10,608 nt of DNA. Origin: Euperipatoides rowelli. Taxonomy: Eukaryota; Onychophora; Udeonychophora; Euonychophora; Peripatopsidae. This document shows, piece after piece, positions 1-7,929 of this stretch. A program made the position numbers and the translations under genes. Numbering within the stretch: position 1 is the stretch's first letter; each line of letters starts with the position of its first letter. The stretch lies in NCBI GenBank assembly GCA_003024985.2, contig PXIH01S0035423.1; one strand, given 5' to 3'. The notes under the pieces are model-generated. The model was not told where the DNA came from. It did not search any database and worked only from the letters and a program-made list of their open reading frames with translations.

Positions 1-404
1 AAAGTAATTACTTGTATATTCTCTGATAGACATCGCACGCATTTTATTATTAGTTTAGTTTAGATAGTTGTAAGAGGAATCGAATCTAGCATTAGGCAAA
101 GGGTTACTTTATATTTGTATATTACTGCCTAACCTTTTTTTCTAGGTTCCACTCCACCACGACCCCAAAAGCTACCGTTGTTTTTTAAAACCCCTTAAGA
201 GATCGCAGTATTAGCTTTACCCCTTCTAGATTGGAATTGCTTTGGGCTCATGGACCCCTTTTTTGCCCCTTTCCTAGTCTAAGTCCCAAATCACATATTC
301 CAAAACGTTGGTCATAATAATTATTTATGTAGAAGTTTGAATATAGTGGCTAGAAAAGTTGTCTTACAGAAATTATGAATTTTTTCAGAGTTTATACCTT
401 TGTC

Positions 405-439
405 AAAAAGATAATTAGCAATCAGCTAATTATCTTTTT
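405..439. repeat. Perfect 15-bp hairpin with 5-nt loop
   Basis: Positions 405-419 (AAAAAGATAATTAGC) are the exact reverse complement of 425-439, separated by the loop AATCA. The inner ten pairs are not simple A/T runs, so this is more than low-complexity pairing. It may be a cruciform-forming site or the remnant of a small palindromic transposon. No coding or RNA-gene role is evident. Confidence 0.75.
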
Positions 440-1014
440 AACTGAATGATTATTAGGAAAGACAAAAAAAAAAAGGTAAATTCACCCAGTGTTAAATGCT
501 GTTTCTGTAGTTAGGAAAACAACAACTTTGTTTACTTCATGAGATCAACAGACTCAGCTTGATATGCAGCCTTGTATTTCATTCACTTAGTAAGCCATGA
601 CTTTATTTCGCTATAGTAAAAGGACTTGTGCTCAAGCGTGTCTCGAGCATATTTCTGTATGGTAATTATAGGCATGTTCATCAATAGCTAACTTTTTGAA
701 TAATTTAAACTATTTGATACTTTTTCATTCGTCATTAAGTGCACAAAATTAACTAGACCGTTCATCATTAAAAAATCTAGTTCATTACGTTAGTTTCGTT
801 TAAAACTTTCTAACCCTGCTCGAGATGTGGTTAACTTAGTGAGGTTTGGTTTTCATAATGGTGGACAAAAAAAGTTATCATTGCTTCAACTTGGATTTAT
901 TTAAGACATTGAAATTGTTATGTAAAAACTGAGTGATTTACAATATCTTAGATGATGGGGTAGCGATAATTTTGTTTTAATCATCTGCAATCCTAATCAT
1001 GAATTTTACATTCA

Positions 1015-1043
1015 TTTTTTTTTTTTTTTTGGGGGGTGGGGGG
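1015..1043 (+). repeat. Low-complexity T16 / G6-T-G6 tract
   Basis: Sixteen T residues (1015-1030) run directly into GGGGGG T GGGGGG (1031-1043). This is a simple-sequence junction inside the intron. Such tracts are prone to length polymorphism and to sequencing error. There are only two long G runs, so an intramolecular quadruplex would require both runs to be split. Confidence 0.8.
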
Positions 1044-2273
1044 AATACATTGATTTTAAATATCTCCATAAATAAGGCTGTGCAAGTTTTTACCTGAAAG
1101 AATTAATGCTGTAATTTGGAAATGCTAGTCTTTGTAAAATAGTCTTCAATACAAACATTTTTTTTTTTTTTTCATTTTATTAATTTAGATTTTCATCTTC
1201 AATTGCATCAGAATTCTTGTTGCATAAAAGCATACAAAACTATTTTATTATGATCGAATACTTTGCTACTCAGAAAGGGCTAACTTTGATCGTTCATCTA
1301 TAAAATTAAATGTTCACGTGACCAGGTATAAACCAAATAAAAGAAACACACTGAAAAAAATCTAATGACGAACATGTCTAAAATTAGAAATTGTTTATGC
1401 TAAATAAATGTATTTTATATAATTTTGCATTTATAGTTTTTTACTGCACTTCATTTAAAAGTATATACTGACAAAATATATCAAGTCTTGGATGTGGAAA
1501 GAGTCTTCTGATTTGTTATAACTTTTAATAGCTATTAATTTAATAGGATCAGAACTTGCCTTAATGGGTACATTCTGAAACTTTAGTATTTAGGTCTGGA
1601 CCACATAAAACATTTATTCCAAATTATAGCTATTCCAATTTTGCAATCGGGTGTTAGTTGCCCGAAATATTTGCAGTGAGGTTCAGATATTTTTTCTTAT
1701 TACAATCTGGTCCACTCAGTCGCATTATGGTGGCATACAGGTTAAATTGCAATCATGTCCAGTTTTCCCAATTACAAAAAAGGTCCAAGCTGTTGATTTG
1801 CTATTAACATGAATATTAAAAAAAAATTACTGTGTGAAATTTAATCGTTCAAAATATGTTTAAATATTTCTCGTTTTATAGCATCCAGGAATGCACAGTA
1901 TAATTTTTTTACTATTTTCAATTCTAGAGGTAAAAAAAATAATTGAATAGAACATTTTTAGAAATTTAAATCTGCAAACAAAAAATGCATAAAGAATTTT
2001 TTTTTTTCAATATATTTTATTTTCTGTATTTTAGAGATTTAAAAAATGTATTTTTCCTGATTTTCGGAAGGTTTGCTTACTGTGTCTCTCATGCTTGAAA
2101 TATATTTATTTTTGTTCATTTACATAGATTCAACATTTAATCTCAATTTTAAAAATATTAGTTTATTCCTAAATTATTTTAATTTATTAGGCCACTTGAA
2201 AATCAAAATTTTATGAAATCACTGACAGTTCTTAAAAGTAATAGCAATCATGAAAAGGTTTAAATATACTGTT

Positions 2274-2305
2274 GTAATGCAGATACAGTGCTCCACCTGC
2301 ATTAC
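2274..2305. repeat. Hairpin with 9-bp stem
   Basis: GTAATGCAG (2274-2282) pairs with CTGCATTAC (2297-2305) around a 14-nt loop. It lies about 28 bases before another run of inverted repeats (2333-2382), so the two may belong to one decayed repeat. No function is recognised. Confidence 0.55.
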
Positions 2306-2332
2306 ATCCCATCTATATCATGTTCAGACTGA

Positions 2333-2382
2333 CATAATCATTATGTAAGCAGTAGCCTAGTCATCACATAGATGCTTACATA
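2333..2382. repeat. Two overlapping hairpins
   Basis: CATAAT / ATTATG (2333-2338 and 2340-2345, one-base loop) overlaps a second inverted repeat, TATGTAAGCA (2342-2351) with TGCTTACATA (2373-2382), around a 21-nt loop. The two stems share bases, so they could only form alternately. Together with 2274-2305 they form a patch of nested dyad symmetry within the intron. Confidence 0.5.
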
Positions 2383-2509
2383 TCCTAAATGTTTTATTTA
2401 TATTGGCTTTACATTCATTTGTGTAACTATAGTTAATGGATAGCCTACTGTATTTTGAATAATTGATTATTTAACTATAACCATTAATTTGTGTAACAAT
2501 TGTTTGTTG

Positions 2510-3310
2510 ATGTGGCGCTTGCCACTTTGTTGTACCTATGCTATTGTTGCCTGAATACCAGATGTATATTTTTGCTTTGAGAATATACTGAAAATCCTAA
2601 GCACGAACTGAACATTGCTGTTAATGGCTGAGATGTTAATCCCAAACGTAAGCATGAACGGCAGCACAACTGACAAACACTGGCAGTGAACATTTAAATA
2701 ACCTTTGCTGTAAGCAGGACCATTTAAGGAACTAACCATTTGATAAAAGGAGTTGCCCTGCAATTTGGATGTTGCCATTCAGCATTAATCAGACTCCCAT
2801 CGATCGTGTCGACTCATATTTCAAGGCAATATCGCATTTGTAAACACAGCTGTCTTGTGACAGCAACAGGAGTACATGGCCATCGGGTAAAGCAAACCAT
2901 GTGATCCGCTGGGTTCAGTTTTGCAATGGAAATGACGATTCGAGAGAAACATATGCAACATGAGTTGCAACGAGAGAGAAGAAAACCATGTGACTGGTTG
3001 GGAAGCTNNATCTTGTTTTTTTTTTGCTTTTGCAATGGAAGTCACTCAAAACGACTTTATAAATGTACAATACATACTTTATAAAAACACTCAATTCATC
3101 TTGCTTCCTTCTTAGTCCCTTGTGAGCTATCTGAGAACCATGGAAGCTACGATCTCTCCTGCCGATTGTCTTTACCGTTTGGATTGAAGCAAATAAATAC
3201 TGCCGTGCCTATGTCCAATTAACATGTAATTTATGTGCGATTCTTCAAGTTAACAAACTGACACACTCTTTGGAGTTTGCTCTAACCTTGCTAACACGAT
3301 CGTGAGTTAT
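2510..3310. other. GC-richer unassigned segment
   Basis: Base composition changes here. A hand count of 2881-2940 gives 27 of 60 G or C, whereas AT-rich intron stretches such as 5581-5640 have 4 of 60. On the minus strand there is an 80-codon open frame (2778 down to 2536) and shorter open frames at 3045-2814, but none resembles a family I know, and the two undetermined bases at 3008-3009 fall within the second. Possibilities are an old transposon or SINE-like insertion, a conserved noncoding block, or exons of an unknown antisense transcript. Nothing in the sequence separates these, so no gene is called. The edges given are approximate. Confidence 0.4.
2894..3040 (+). repeat. Imperfect direct repeat pair
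   Basis: AAACCATGTGA followed by a CTGG- or TTGG-type block occurs at 2894-2913 and again at 2983-3002. Each copy is followed by TTTTGCAATGGAA (around 2919-2931 and 3028-3040). The spacing between paired blocks is 89 and 109 bases, the difference being the T-rich stretch and two undetermined bases in the second copy. Between them lie CGAGAGA motifs at 2941 and 2971. This looks like an old, diverged tandem duplication inside the GC-richer segment. Confidence 0.5.
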
Positions 3311-3674
3311 ATTGTGGTAAATTATTTAACAATGAGGCCTCTAATTATATAATTATTATTATATTTGTTTTGCCATTGTGTTCTAATAAACTAATATCAA
3401 ATATATTTCTATTTTATGATTTCTCGAATTTACCCATTCTATAGATATACTGTATTTGTTTATATGTATTACATGTGATGTGAATAATACTTGGGGAATG
3501 TTAGCATTTATATCCTTTGTGCTGCATGCATGTTTTATGATTTGTCTTCAGCATGCTAGCGTCAGTCTAATAAAAGAGGGATTCTGAACCCTTGCTCATT
3601 AGGCCTATCATGAGGCATCACACTGTACTTAGATATTTTACTGGAAGTCCCAAAAAGTCTAGTTGAAATGTGTG

Positions 3675-3690
3675 TGGTTTTTTTTTCCAG
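3675..3690 (+). promoter_or_regulatory. 3' splice site of the penultimate WDFY3 exon
   Basis: A nearly pure pyrimidine run (GGTTTTTTTTTCCAG) ends in the acceptor AG at 3689-3690, exactly where homology to the WD40/FYVE protein begins. The exon then starts with the third base of an arginine codon, so the intron is phase 2. Confidence 0.85.
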
Positions 3691-3888
3691 AGACCATAAA
3701 ACAATATATGTAGGGGATGCCCGTGGACGAGTTTACAGCTGGTCTGTACCAGATCAGCCAGGAAGAGTAATAGCAGATCATTGGGTCAAAGATGAAGGAG
3801 TGGATAGCTGCAAAGCTTGTGGGGTCAAGTTTTCCTTCTCTGAACGTCGACATCATTGTCGAAACTGTGGACAGCTATTTTGTTCTAG
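3691..3888 (+). CDS. WDFY3: WDFY3/ALFY penultimate exon: last WD40 strand and N-terminal FYVE
   Basis: This 198-base exon encodes about 65 residues near the C-terminus of a WDFY3 (ALFY, Blue cheese) orthologue, a very large BEACH-WD40-FYVE scaffold that in known animals binds PI3P and p62 and links aggregates to autophagosomes. The first part (RDHKTIYVGDARGRVYSW) is the final WD40 blade. FYVE follows: the WxxD motif (WVKD, from 3782), zinc cysteines at 3809, 3818, 3857, 3866 and 3881, and the PI3P-binding basic patch RRHHCR. The exon opens with the third base of an Arg codon and ends after two bases (AG) of the next Arg codon. Joining at 3888 to 6050 restores the C-x2-C pair (FCSRC) and a continuous FYVE domain. 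The BEACH and PH-like regions lie upstream, outside the window. WDFY4 is less likely because I recall it as lacking a FYVE domain. Confidence 0.93.
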
Positions 3889-3894
3889 GCAAGA
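3889..3894 (+). promoter_or_regulatory. Non-canonical GC 5' splice site
   Basis: The exon/intron junction reads CTAG|GCAAGA. The intron therefore starts with GC instead of GT, and the rest of the site fits the strong consensus typical of GC-AG introns (AG|GCAAGT). No GT in the next dozen bases would preserve the reading frame and the FYVE cysteine spacing. A GT-to-GC sequencing error or polymorphism is the alternative explanation. Confidence 0.8.
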
Positions 3895-4326
3895 ATTTAT
3901 TTATTTTTCTTTCAAAATGTTTTATTTGTTTAAAAAAGAAACTAGCTTCACCATAATTATAAATTTTAAAATAGGTTTGAGAATATTTTATAATAATAAA
4001 TGGCTTGGTAGCATTCTGAAGTCATCTAGTACAATTTTCACTTGATATAATCTATTTGTTATTTGAACTTCATATTTCAAAATTTTATAAGAGAAGCCCA
4101 TCTTGTCCTCTTAGAAGTATGCGGACCTTCCATCGCTGGAAGAAATAATCGTTACTCTTTGAGATTTTAATGACATTTGATAAGTTTTCATGGCCTGCTA
4201 ACAAACTAATTCATATTCTTCTCACTTTTGGTATTTATGAGACTAAAAACTAGAAGAAAAATATAAATTGATGTGTTTGTGTGAAATTAATCACAGCACC
4301 CACCTGTTCAACTTTGATATCTCTTT

Positions 4327-4406
4327 TGAAGCACTTTTAAATCTAACCAAAGTTATGAAGCAATTGTTCAAGGTCACCAATATTGTCTTTGAATTAAAGT
4401 GCTTCA
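4327..4406. repeat. 80-nt imperfect inverted repeat
   Basis: TGAAGCACTTTTAA (4327-4340) is the reverse complement of TTAAAGTGCTTCA (4394-4406) apart from one extra T, with a 53-nt interior. The interior itself has little stable pairing, which argues against a microRNA precursor. It is followed three bases later by another hairpin. A small palindromic transposon remnant is the simplest reading. Confidence 0.55.
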
Positions 4407-4408
4407 TT

Positions 4409-4433
4409 TACAGTATATGCACAATATACTGTA
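4409..4433. repeat. Perfect 10-bp hairpin with 5-nt loop
   Basis: TACAGTATAT (4409-4418) pairs exactly with ATATACTGTA (4424-4433) around GCACA. ACTGTA/TACAGT words recur throughout the window, so part of this symmetry may reflect that compositional habit. Confidence 0.65.
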
Positions 4434-4473
4434 CATTTAAAAAATGACATTTTATTATATTTTATATTTTTCA

Positions 4474-4845
4474 GTGGCCTTTGATAGTGTCCATAGAGAA
4501 TCAATTTGTGCCTTATTAAAATATTATGGTATTCTTCCGAAGATTGTCAGCATTATTAGGACATTGAATAAAAATACCCTCTCACCGGTTAAATGTTAAG
4601 AAGAAGTTAATACTCCTTTCGACATACTGTAGCTACCGGAGTATGCCAGGGAGGCATATTGTCTCCTTGTATCTTCAATCTGTGTTTTGATTATATTCTT
4701 CACGAGGCATTGGATGGCCAACCTGAGGGGGTTATGTACAGTATATTACCAGGAAATGTTACTATTACAGATCTCATCTTTGTTGATGACAATGCTTTTC
4801 TTGCTGAGTCACGTGTTCATCTTCAGATCATGTTGGATAGAATAC
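4474..4845 (+). pseudogene. LINE (non-LTR) reverse transcriptase fragment, broken
   Basis: Conceptual translation gives reverse transcriptase landmarks in order: VAFDSVHRES (the AFD motif, from 4474), KYYGILPKIVSII, then ATGVCQGGILSPCIFNLCFD (the GVxQGxxLSP motif, from 4632), and finally LIFVDDNAFLAES, a variant of the catalytic FADD box ending near 4810. This order and spacing is typical of LINE-type reverse transcriptases. The fragment is dead: there is a TAA at 4597-4599, a TAG at 4630-4632 and a frame change close to 4630. Endonuclease, the N-terminal RT fingers and the C-terminal region are absent, so only the palm core survives. The clade cannot be assigned safely. It lies in the sense orientation within the last WDFY3 intron. 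Confidence 0.88.
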
Positions 4846-5085
4846 ATTTTTTTTAATATATTTTTATATAATTGAAAATTTGGTTCATTTTTTTTTTCTG
4901 TTCATAAATTATATTTTGTAATAAATAATATAAATAATATTAAACAGAAGCTAGATTTTTTTTTAAAACTACTGTAAATCTTGAAAGCAAATCATCAGGA
5001 TTGCATTCTAAAATACTAATACTCTTTGCTTATAGTTTGTTAAATTTGAATTTTATGTTAAAATATAGTTATAGAGTCCGTGAGN

Positions 5086-5098
5086 GGGGGGGGGGGGG
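5086..5098 (+). repeat. G13 homopolymer next to an undetermined base
   Basis: Thirteen G residues follow an N at 5085 in otherwise AT-rich intron. The true length is uncertain, because the N suggests the base caller struggled here. Confidence 0.8.
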
Positions 5099-5379
5099 AG
5101 ATGTGCAAAAAATTATCATTAATTATGGGTTTTATGATCATATTTTTCAATATCAAAAACTTGAAAGTTTTTAATGTTATATTTTTATATGTCTACAAGT
5201 TTAAGTTATTGCATGGAGAAAAGGTCATAATTAAATGACACTTTATTTTAAATAATTTTTAAAATTGAACGCCTTTTGGCTATTTTGTGAAATGATTTGA
5301 CTTCTTTTTCACTAACTATTAGTAGCTAAAGCTAATCAGCGAGAGTAAGGCATTAATTAATAATCATTTGTTGATGGAA

Positions 5380-5480
5380 TCTAGAGAATAATTTATCATA
5401 TCTGACATGATGTGAGCAGTATTTATGGCTCTGGAGAAATCATTAACCGTATCTGACACATGACTATTTTAGTTAAAAAA
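5380..5480 (+). repeat. Diverged two-copy tandem duplication, about 50 bp unit
   Basis: TCTAGAGAA at 5380 recurs as TCTGGAGAA at 5430, and ATCTGACAT at 5400 recurs as ATCTGACAC at 5451, giving a period of 50-51 bases. The sequence between the anchors is only loosely similar. This is probably an old local duplication. Confidence 0.35.
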
Positions 5481-5838
5481 ATCAAAATGTTTCACTTATT
5501 CAGCTGTAAACCACAATAATCAGCCACTTGATGTTAGTTTACAATCTTAAACCATGTGACACATCAGTCAATGGATGATAAATCTTTTAAACAAATTTTT
5601 TTAAAAAAATTTAAAATTTAACAAATTCAAAAAATATTAATGCTATTGATAGTTCATTTTTTCATCCCTTGACATAATCATACCCTAAAAGAAAAGAAAA
5701 ATTCAAAATGTGTTAACAAATAATTGATAAAAAGTCTTACTAAAAAAACTTTTTTTTGTAAAAAAAAAAGTTATGATTTTAATTTTATGTAAATTAATTT
5801 GTATGTACTCAATTTCATTGCAATCTGCTTTTTTTTTC

Positions 5839-5897
5839 TAATATTTCAGTTAAGGGAGGGGTGTAATATTATCCCCTATTCCATAACTGAAATATTA
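5839..5897. repeat. 59-bp palindrome with 14-bp perfect outer stem
   Basis: TAATATTTCAGTTA (5839-5852) is the exact reverse complement of 5884-5897. Within the loop, GGAGGGG (5855-5861 area) can pair with CCCCT..TCC (5873-5882 area) with a two-base bulge, so nearly the whole element folds on itself. Flanking T and A runs extend the symmetry with one mismatch. The size and self-complementarity fit a tiny palindromic MITE or a cruciform site. It lies about 150 bases before the last acceptor. Confidence 0.65.
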
Positions 5898-6028
5898 AAA
5901 AAATATTTCAAAATTAATATGTACTGTAAATCTGTTAAAAATTTTAAAGAATTTTTTATTATTTTTAAATTTTTTTTTCAAAAATATTAAATAAAAATCA
6001 ACGACTACCAAGTTGTTCACAATTTTCC

Positions 6029-6049
6029 ACTTTTATTTTTTCTCTTTAG
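6029..6049 (+). promoter_or_regulatory. 3' splice site of the last WDFY3 exon
   Basis: A long pyrimidine tract (ACTTTTATTTTTTCTCTTTAG) ends in AG at 6048-6049. The following G completes the split Arg codon, and the FYVE zinc cysteines resume at once. Confidence 0.88.
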
Positions 6050-6164
6050 GTGTAGCCGATTTGAATCGGAAATCAGCCGTCTGAGAATTTTAAAACCTGT
6101 GCGTGTGTGTCAAAAGTGTTATCAAATTCTTAAAGGTCAAAGCCTTTCTGATCCTGCATCATGA
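6050..6164 (+). CDS. WDFY3: WDFY3/ALFY last coding exon: C-terminal FYVE and stop
   Basis: This exon completes the FYVE zinc finger and ends the protein. Its first base finishes the Arg codon begun at 3887-3888, then Cys (6051), SRFESEISRLRILKPVRVC and QKC follow. The remaining zinc ligands are at 6051, 6108 and 6117, giving eight cysteines in all when combined with the upstream exon. RVC is the conserved third FYVE motif. After the last cysteine come only about 14 residues, ending SDPAS, and a TGA at 6162-6164. A short tail after FYVE matches human WDFY3, although the tail sequence itself is not conserved. By analogy with the family, this domain would target PI3P-rich autophagic membranes. 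Confidence 0.93.
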
Positions 6165-7071
6165 TCTCACTATATTTCAAGAACAATATAATATTCTTTA
6201 TGAATCGGAATATTTTTTATTTTCACCTCATCAAGATTAAAGGCCGATTTAATTAACAAAAGAAAACCCTTAAGAATTGAATATTAAAAATATTCTTTTC
6301 ATGATATTTTTTTTAAAAATACCATAGTATTTTGTTTTCTTATAAAGTCTGGAAACAAAATGTGTATTTCCCACATGAACTATTACAAATATTCAGTCCA
6401 AAAAATTGTAAAAAGACATCTAATTTTTTGTACTCATTATACTCCTTCACCCCAGTGTGTTTGAGGTATGTGTCTTGTCGCATGTACATGAATCCATATT
6501 TCTTTTTCTTTTGTAGCTTTAAACTACTGTGTTAAGAGCTCAGGTCAAAGGGTAACTTGTGAAGGTGTAGAATCTAGATCTATATTATTCAACATAGAAA
6601 CTGACTATAAATATATAAGACCATTCTTGACCGCAGAAAACTGTCAGTCCAAATTATGAAACTTCATTTTGGTTTCTTTTAAATACTAGTCAAGCTGTAT
6701 TCATTACATTTCTAACGGAAATATTTATAAAGTAGGAAAAAAAAAAGTGAACAAGATTAAATGTGATAATCCTTTTTATTTGTTCTCCTGACTACCCTAC
6801 AACTTTGGTTTCTATCTTCTTACATACATGCATATGGATGAATCTTTGCATGAATGCATGAAAAAAAAAAAATTTTAAATTGTTGGATGATTAGCCATCT
6901 TGGAACATATCATAATGTATCTTGTTTTTTCAGGTTTTGATTAAGAGCTGGACTTAGCAATAAACTCAGTCTTAAAATGTGATCAAAACATTTTAAAAAC
7001 TTTGTATGAATCCGTACTTGCTTGATTTAAAAAGTAAGTCATTAGATCTGTGAGCGTGTTTATTATTGAGT

Positions 7072-7083
7072 ATTTATTTATTT
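7072..7083 (+). promoter_or_regulatory. AU-rich element in the probable 3' UTR
   Basis: Overlapping ATTTA units (ATTTATTTATTT) contain the nonamer TTATTTATT (7074-7082) associated with AU-rich mRNA decay elements in animals. In DNA this AT-rich, a chance match is quite possible. Confidence 0.3.
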
Positions 7084-7514
7084 GTTAGAGAATCCTCTGT
7101 GCTAGTCCCAACTAGCCAATGGTTGCAATATGTGAAGCAGGCACTGATCTGTCTGTGGTTTGGACATCATTGGTGCTTTACTGACATATTATTAAACTGT
7201 ATATTTGTATCTAAATTAAGAGAGCTTTATATATACATGTAAATCCCATTATATCATCTTGGTGTAATTAATTATGTATTTCATTATTTCAGTGATTTTT
7301 TTTATTATTTTTACAAAAAAAAAAAAAATCAAAAGTATTATTTGTTTGTTTATTGCAAAGAATAATAATTTTTAAACTAGAGACAGTATTTGTAAAAAAA
7401 ACAAAAACATAAAATATATAAATCTTGTAAGAGATATTGTTTAATATATTTAAGTGCAATTAAAATTACAGATCTTATGATTGCCATGTTAGTTAAACAG
7501 TCACAAAAAGAAAT

Positions 7515-7522
7515 TGTACATA
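7515..7522 (+). promoter_or_regulatory. Possible Pumilio site TGTACATA
   Basis: The octamer fits the PUF-protein consensus TGTANATA and lies in the probable 3' UTR. A single short motif in AT-rich sequence is weak evidence. Confidence 0.2.
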
Positions 7523-7645
7523 ATATCAATTGTAATATCTGTAAACGTAATATATACATGTTGCTTTTGATTTTAACATGGATGAACCGATCTATTTATA
7601 GTTGTTGTTTTTTTTAAAGTGCAGCATTGGGGAGCTTTTTTAAAA

Positions 7646-7651
7646 AATAAA
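7646..7651 (+). terminator. Candidate poly(A) signal AATAAA
   Basis: A canonical hexamer is followed about 40 bases later by a GT-rich stretch, the usual arrangement of a cleavage and polyadenylation site. It lies about 1.5 kb after the WDFY3 stop. It competes with the other hexamers listed for the 3' UTR. Confidence 0.45.
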
Positions 7652-7869
7652 GACTGGGTTTGAGGCTATGGAAGCCAAAGCAAATGAGTGGTGTGATTGT
7701 TATTTATTACAATCATTGAATAAATTAACCTCTGAAATTATATGGTATTTAATCTAGTATCAAAACAAAAATAAATTGATAATCACTAATAGGATGTATT
7801 ATAATGTATTTAATTGTGTATGGGTGCAGGTATATTTGAAGTACTTCCATCCATATATGAAAGATGTTT

Positions 7870-7889
7870 AATAAAATTATCAAAATAAA
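7870..7889 (+). terminator. Candidate paired poly(A) signals with G-rich downstream region
   Basis: Two AATAAA hexamers (7870-7875 and 7884-7889) are followed at 7911-7925 by GGGGGGGAGGGGAGG and then a T run from 7931. G-rich plus U-rich downstream elements are known to aid 3' end formation in animal genes. This is an alternative, distal end for the WDFY3 transcript. Confidence 0.35.
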
Positions 7890-7929
7890 CTTCATCCACT
7901 CTTTGTTAATGGGGGGGAGGGGAGGAAGT

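Larger units (their letters stand above)
1..3690 (+). other. 3' part of an upstream WDFY3 intron (no exon recognised)
   Basis: This stretch precedes the first recognisable WDFY3 exon and ends in a polypyrimidine tract plus AG at 3689-3690, so it is read as intron whose donor lies outside the window. I looked for the conserved block that comes before the last WD40 strand in known WDFY3 proteins and did not find it on the + strand. The sequence is AT-rich with homopolymer runs, small hairpins (listed separately) and a GC-richer segment around 2510-3310. The first 300 bases include short C-rich patches (about 150-290) that I cannot assign. A small unreported exon cannot be excluded without transcript data. 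Confidence 0.6.
3889..6049 (+). other. Last WDFY3 intron (GC-AG, 2161 bp)
   Basis: This phase 2 intron splits the FYVE domain between its fifth and sixth zinc cysteines. If it is retained, the frame continues for about 50 unrelated residues to a TGA at 4043-4045, which would remove the last three zinc ligands. The intron is very AT-rich and carries hairpins at 4327-4433, a LINE reverse transcriptase fragment, a G run after an undetermined base (5085), a diverged duplication near 5380-5480 and a palindrome at 5839-5897. No further WDFY3 exon is needed or seen, since the flanking exons join into an intact domain. Confidence 0.88.
6165..7670 (+). other. Probable WDFY3 3' UTR (end uncertain)
   Basis: No coding potential is seen after the stop at 6164. 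The stretch is AT-rich and contains possible poly(A) signals at 6959, 7646, 7719, 7870 and 7884. The boundary given follows the AATAAA at 7646, chosen because a GT-rich patch (GAGTGGTGTGATTGTT, about 7686-7701) lies at a suitable distance. Usage of the 6959 or 7870/7884 signals would give a shorter or longer UTR. Confidence 0.45.

Noticed and set aside
92-133. TTAGGCA / TGCCTAA inverted repeat as a transposon end pair
   Set aside because: There is only 7 bp of stem, with no target duplication or wider symmetry.
2536-2778. Minus-strand 80-codon open frame as a gene
   Set aside because: It has no recognisable domain, no similarity I can name and no supporting splice or promoter context. It is kept only as part of an unassigned GC-richer segment.
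2880-2930. tRNA-derived SINE promoter (B-box-like GGTTCAG)
   Set aside because: The B-box match is poor, no A box is seen at the right distance, and there is no tRNA-like fold.
3659-3856. Minus-strand 65-codon open frame over the exon
   Set aside because: It is a shadow of the WDFY3 exon on the other strand, with no recognisable protein features.
3668-4045. 125-codon + strand open frame taken as one small protein
   Set aside because: Its middle is the real 198-base exon. The start lies in the polypyrimidine tract of the upstream intron and the end is intron read-through, and the FYVE domain only completes when joined to 6050.
5741-5772. A/T hairpin and poly-A/poly-T run
   Set aside because: Low-complexity runs pair by composition alone.
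7293-7331. Perfect 11-bp inverted repeat in the 3' UTR
   Set aside because: It consists of a T run facing an A run with only three other pairs, as expected by chance in homopolymer-rich DNA.
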